Source: Chlamydiota bacterium
Lineage (GTDB): Bacteria > Auribacterota > UBA3054 > B51-G9
Assembly (NCBI GenBank): GCA_030596365.1
Contig: JAUVKG010000092.1
Coordinates: 1-8,715, forward strand
DNA length: 8,715 nucleotides
Reading direction: 5' to 3'
Shown here: piece by piece, positions 6,547 through 8,715 of the stretch
Layout of the letters: each line of letters begins with the position of its first letter
Numbering within the stretch: position 1 is the first letter of the stretch
Notes under the pieces: generated by a model
Database searches by the model: none
What the model saw: the letters and a program-made list of their open reading frames with translations, nothing else
Told to the model about the DNA's origin: nothing
Program-made: the position numbers and the translations under genes

Positions 6547-6613
6547 TATTGTTAATAGTTTACAATAAATTTTTTATTTTTCCGTGTCTTTCTGTGTGTT
6601 CCGTGGGCAAATT

Positions 6614-6812
6614 TATGAATATTAATTTTTCCATTCATTCATTTCCCCTTTTCTCTTTTTCACTTTTGCATAAAAATCGATGTTTTAGCAGTCTATTATA
6701 GTGAGAACGAAAATGTTTTTGTTTTTTGACCGATTAGGACGCTAAAAAGTCGAAGACAACTCGGGCGCAGCTAGCAGCGTCAGATAATTTTTAACCTTTA
6801 AAAGGTAATGGT
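6614..6812 (+). promoter_or_regulatory. Leader region of the sigma/VWA operon
   Basis: The promoter of the sigma gene must lie in or before this stretch, but I cannot fix it. A -10-like TATTAT (6694-6699) has its best -35 match TTGCAT (6666-6671) at a 22-bp spacing, which is too long. GATAAT (6783-6788) lacks a -35 partner. A 6-bp inverted repeat, GACGCT (6738-6743) and AGCGTC (6776-6781), encloses 32 bases and could be an operator or an mRNA stem. A further dyad, ACCTTT/AAAGGT (6794-6806), covers the Shine-Dalgarno sequence. Confidence 0.35.
6800..6805 (+). promoter_or_regulatory. Ribosome binding site selecting the GTG start at 6813
   Basis: AAAAGG ends 7 bases before GTG at 6813, an ideal spacing. 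The ATG at 6808 is only 2 bases away and opens a two-codon frame (ATG GTG TGA, ending at 6816), so it cannot start the sigma factor. The site is the right half of a small palindrome (6794-6806), so local pairing could limit its use. Confidence 0.7.
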
Positions 6813-7310
6813 GTGACTCAAAAATCTAACGACCTTGTTTTGGAATGGTTTGAAGCATATAAAAATCCCCTTTACGGGTATGTGCGTTCACTCCTCCGAA
6901 ACCGTGCGGATGCAGATGATGTTTTTCAGGAAACATTTACCACTTTATTACAGCGCGGTGAGAAAAATTCTAAAATAAGATACCCTAAAACTTATATTTA
7001 TCATATCGCCCGGAACAAAGCTTTCGATTTGATGAAAAAGTACAAAAAGCAGCCGGTATCTCTGGAAAGTCTTTTGGTTCAACCATCGGAAGAATATCTT
7101 CCTGACTGGTTAGATGTAGAAATGTTAAATTTGGCATTAGACAAAATTTCCGAAAAAGAAAGAGAGATCATATTATTGAAAATTTATGATGAAATGACTT
7201 TTAGAGAAATTGCTAAAGTTACCGGTTGTCTTCTTCCAACAGTTGCTGCACGTTACTTACGCGGCATAAAGAAGTTGAAAAAGATTATGGAGAAAAATTA
7301 TGAAGACTAA
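6813..7310 (+). CDS. ECF-type RNA polymerase sigma factor
   Basis: This 165-residue protein has the usual two-domain ECF layout. Region 2 spans about residues 10-78: YGYVRSLLRN, then ADADDVFQETF (the conserved acidic core-binding segment, residues 32-42), then PKTYIYHIARNKAFDLMKKY for promoter -10 recognition. A short linker (79-104) leads to region 4, residues 105-158, with KISEKEREIILLKIYDEMT and the helix-turn-helix FREIAKVTG...TVAARYLRGIKKL that reads the -35 element. Regions 1 and 3 are absent, as expected for ECF factors. It starts at GTG, supported by AAAAGG 7 bases upstream. Its last codons overlap the start of the VWA gene by 11 bases, implying translational coupling and joint function. 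It probably directs polymerase to an envelope-related regulon and perhaps to its own promoter. Which ECF group it belongs to cannot be told by eye. Confidence 0.95.
   Translation: MTQKSNDLVLEWFEAYKNPLYGYVRSLLRNRADADDVFQETFTTLLQRGEKNSKIRYPKTYIYHIARNKAFDLMKKYKKQPVSLESLLVQPSEEYLPDWLDVEMLNLALDKISEKEREIILLKIYDEMTFREIAKVTGCLLPTVAARYLRGIKKLKKIMEKNYED
7289..7292 (+). promoter_or_regulatory. Ribosome binding site of the VWA gene (inside the sigma gene)
   Basis: GGAG ends 7 bases before the ATG at 7300, within the last codons of the sigma gene. With the 11-base overlap it supports coupled translation of the two genes. Confidence 0.75.
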
Positions 7311-8715
7311 TAAATTAATAAAAGAAATGAAAAAATTCAACCGGCAGGTTCCTTCTGAAGAACTTGAGAACAAAGTCCGGCATAATATAAAAACGAATTT
7401 TGTTTTTGATGAAAAACCTGCTTACAAATTTAAGAGGTCTATTATGAAAAAAATTATACTATTGACATCAGGATCATTGGCCGCAGCTGTTATCACATTA
7501 TTTATTTTTATATCGTTACATCCTGTAGGTATGGATTCGTTTAAAACAGGTTATGATACCTCATACATAGATAAAGACGCTTCTCTCGCAGTCATTACCA
7601 CACATAAAAAACTGGAGAAAAGAACAGGTTTAAAACGGGCAGCAAAAGCTTCTTCGACAAAATATGACTCTCTTGGACGGATATCAGACAAAAAGGACGC
7701 TGTTATTCTCTCTGAATGCAAAACTGTTGGCGGGTCCTTGTCACAGAGTTCAGACGAATATAAACCTGTTTTGCTGTGTGAAAATATTGCTTCTGAATCG
7801 AAAGAGTGGAAATTAAACAGAAAACGCTCCTTAGCTAAATCAAAAGGGAGAAGGAGAATATCCGGCGATGATTATGCTTATAACTGTTTGGTTGATTTGC
7901 CATCAATTCACGCTCCAATGCCAAAATCAAAACCTCGGGAAAAATTTAATACTGAAGATTATGACAGAATCTATGACAATGAATTTAAAGTAGCGCAAAA
8001 CACTCCCCTGTCAACTTTTTCTATAGATGTTGATTCAGCCTCATACGCGAATTTGAGAAGATTTCTCAACTCAAATACCATGCCGCCAAAAGATGCTGCA
8101 CGAATTGAGGAGATGATAAATTATTTTACTTATGACTATCCGCAACCGAAAAATGATTTGCCATTTACAATAACTACCGAGGTGGCAAAATGTCCATGGA
8201 AACCCGAAAATAATCTTGTAATGATAGGCCTTCAGGGAAAAGAAATCAAAATCGACAAACTCCCGCCGAATAATCTTGTTTTTCTGCTCGATGTTTCCGG
8301 ATCGATGAACAGCCGTAATAAACTTCCGCTCCTGAAATCCGCTTTTAAACTTTTGGTGAAACAGCTTAGACCGATCGATCGTGTATCAATAGTTGTTTAC
8401 GCCGGTGCGGCGGGATTAGTTTTAGACTCAACCTCCGGCAATCAAAAAGACAAAATATTAAAAGCAATTGATAATCTTAATGCAGGCGGATCAACGGCAG
8501 GCGGTGCGGGAATAAAATTAGCCTATAAAATCGCAAAGGAGAATTTAATTTCCAAAGGCAATAACAGAATTATTATCGCAACCGATGGCGATTTTAATAT
8601 TGGTGCAAGCAGTGATTCTGAACTTGTAAGACTAATAGAAGAAAAGAGGGATGATGGAATTTTCCTTACTGTTCTGGGTTTTGGAATGGGAAATTATAAA
8701 GATAACAAAATGGAA
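7300..8715 (+). CDS. Membrane-anchored VWA-domain protein, YfbK-like (3' end outside window)
   Basis: The frame is open from ATG 7300 to the window edge: 472 codons with no stop, so the C-terminus is missing. Residues 1-48 are a charged, helical, presumably cytoplasmic segment. Residues 52-73 form one membrane span (IILLTSGSLAAAVITLFIFI). Residues 74-215 are a linker with two Lys/Arg-rich patches and no known domain. Residues 216 to about 310 match the conserved region that precedes VWA in the YfbK family (EDYDRIYDNEF, LSTFSIDVDSASYANLRRFL, RIEEMINYF). The VWA domain follows, with a complete metal-site set: D331, S333 and S335 in DVSGSMNS, T399 in GGSTAGGAG, and D429 in ATDGDF. The window ends in the conserved TVLGFGMGNYKDNKME. 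The gene overlaps the ECF sigma gene by 11 bases and has GGAG 7 bases upstream. The topology and operon suggest a sensor or anti-sigma role, which is inference; no zinc-finger anti-sigma motif is present. Confidence 0.93.
   Translation, partial: MKTNKLIKEMKKFNRQVPSEELENKVRHNIKTNFVFDEKPAYKFKRSIMKKIILLTSGSLAAAVITLFIFISLHPVGMDSFKTGYDTSYIDKDASLAVITTHKKLEKRTGLKRAAKASSTKYDSLGRISDKKDAVILSECKTVGGSLSQSSDEYKPVLLCENIASESKEWKLNRKRSLAKSKGRRRISGDDYAYNCLVDLPSIHAPMPKSKPREKFNTEDYDRIYDNEFKVAQNTPLSTFSIDVDSASYANLRRFLNSNTMPPKDAARIEEMINYFTYDYPQPKNDLPFTITTEVAKCPWKPENNLVMIGLQGKEIKIDKLPPNNLVFLLDVSGSMNSRNKLPLLKSAFKLLVKQLRPIDRVSIVVYAGAAGLVLDSTSGNQKDKILKAIDNLNAGGSTAGGAGIKLAYKIAKENLISKGNNRIIIATDGDFNIGASSDSELVRLIEEKRDDGIFLTVLGFGMGNYKDNKME
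7432..7446 (+). promoter_or_regulatory. Internal ribosome site and second in-frame start in the VWA gene
   Basis: AAGAGG (7432-7437) stands 6 bases before an in-frame ATG at 7444 (Met49). The protein from there begins MKKIILLTSGS, a typical signal-anchor start. A product initiated here would lack the 48-residue cytoplasmic segment but keep the membrane span and the VWA domain. The signal is at least as good as that at 7289-7302. Whether both starts are used cannot be told from sequence. Confidence 0.5.

Larger units (their letters stand above)
6373..6613. repeat. 241-bp segment bounded by about 37-bp inverted repeats
   Basis: The left end (6373-6409) starts AATTGCCCACGGACCACACG. The right end (6576-6613), read on the minus strand, starts AATTTGCCCACGGAACACAC. 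Over the full arm they differ by three substitutions and one 1-base gap. The left arm starts 2 bases after the stop of the TPR gene, so the transcript could form a long stem there. The interior contains two other short-period repeat phrases and no gene. It could be a MITE-like element or two copies of a dispersed repeat in opposite orientation. There is no clear target-site duplication. Confidence 0.65.

Overview
The window is visibly AT-rich and comes from a Gram-negative-type bacterium that I cannot place with confidence. Secreted low-complexity and TPR proteins, an ECF sigma factor next to a YfbK-like VWA protein, and spacers full of short dispersed repeats would suit an uncultured PVC or FCB lineage. 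That is inference only: there is no rRNA or other phylogenetic marker.

Region by region: (1) 1-180 holds a GTG-phrase repeat and a tRNA-Arg(ACG) with its own sigma70-type promoter and an encoded CCA end. (2) 181-550 is a non-coding spacer with a 20-bp direct repeat, two short tandem arrays and a 125-bp segment (324-448) bounded by imperfect inverted repeats. (3) 551-1867 encodes a secreted low-complexity protein: signal peptide, Gly/Tyr-rich half, then a Ser/Arg-rich half ending in 13-residue tandem repeats. A strong intrinsic terminator follows. (4) 1942-2453 is a spacer of about 510 bp with three different dyad or repeat structures and no convincing gene. (5) 2454-6371 encodes an exported TPR protein of 1305 residues with unrecognised beta-rich flanking regions; its C-terminus may be a ConA-like jelly roll. 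(6) 6372-6812 is a 441-bp spacer containing a 241-bp segment bounded by about 37-bp inverted repeats, with more short-period phrases inside. (7) 6813-8715 is a two-gene operon: a 165-residue ECF sigma factor overlapping by 11 bp a membrane-anchored VWA protein that runs off the window.

How the genes work together: only the last two are clearly linked. The sigma factor and the VWA protein are translationally coupled. The VWA protein has a cytoplasmic N-terminus of about 50 residues, one membrane span and an extracytoplasmic VWA domain with intact metal-site residues. This is the topology expected of a membrane sensor or anti-sigma partner, although no anti-sigma domain is recognisable. It also has a second, well-placed internal ribosome site that could give a shorter form lacking the cytoplasmic segment. 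The Gly/Tyr-Arg/Ser protein and the large TPR protein look like stand-alone envelope or secreted proteins. They could be targets of the sigma factor, but nothing in the sequence demonstrates that.

The strongest candidates for something new are the sigma/VWA pair with dual starts, the two-part 'Tyr plus Arg' secreted protein, and the dispersed period-8-to-10 phrases that recur in the spacers.
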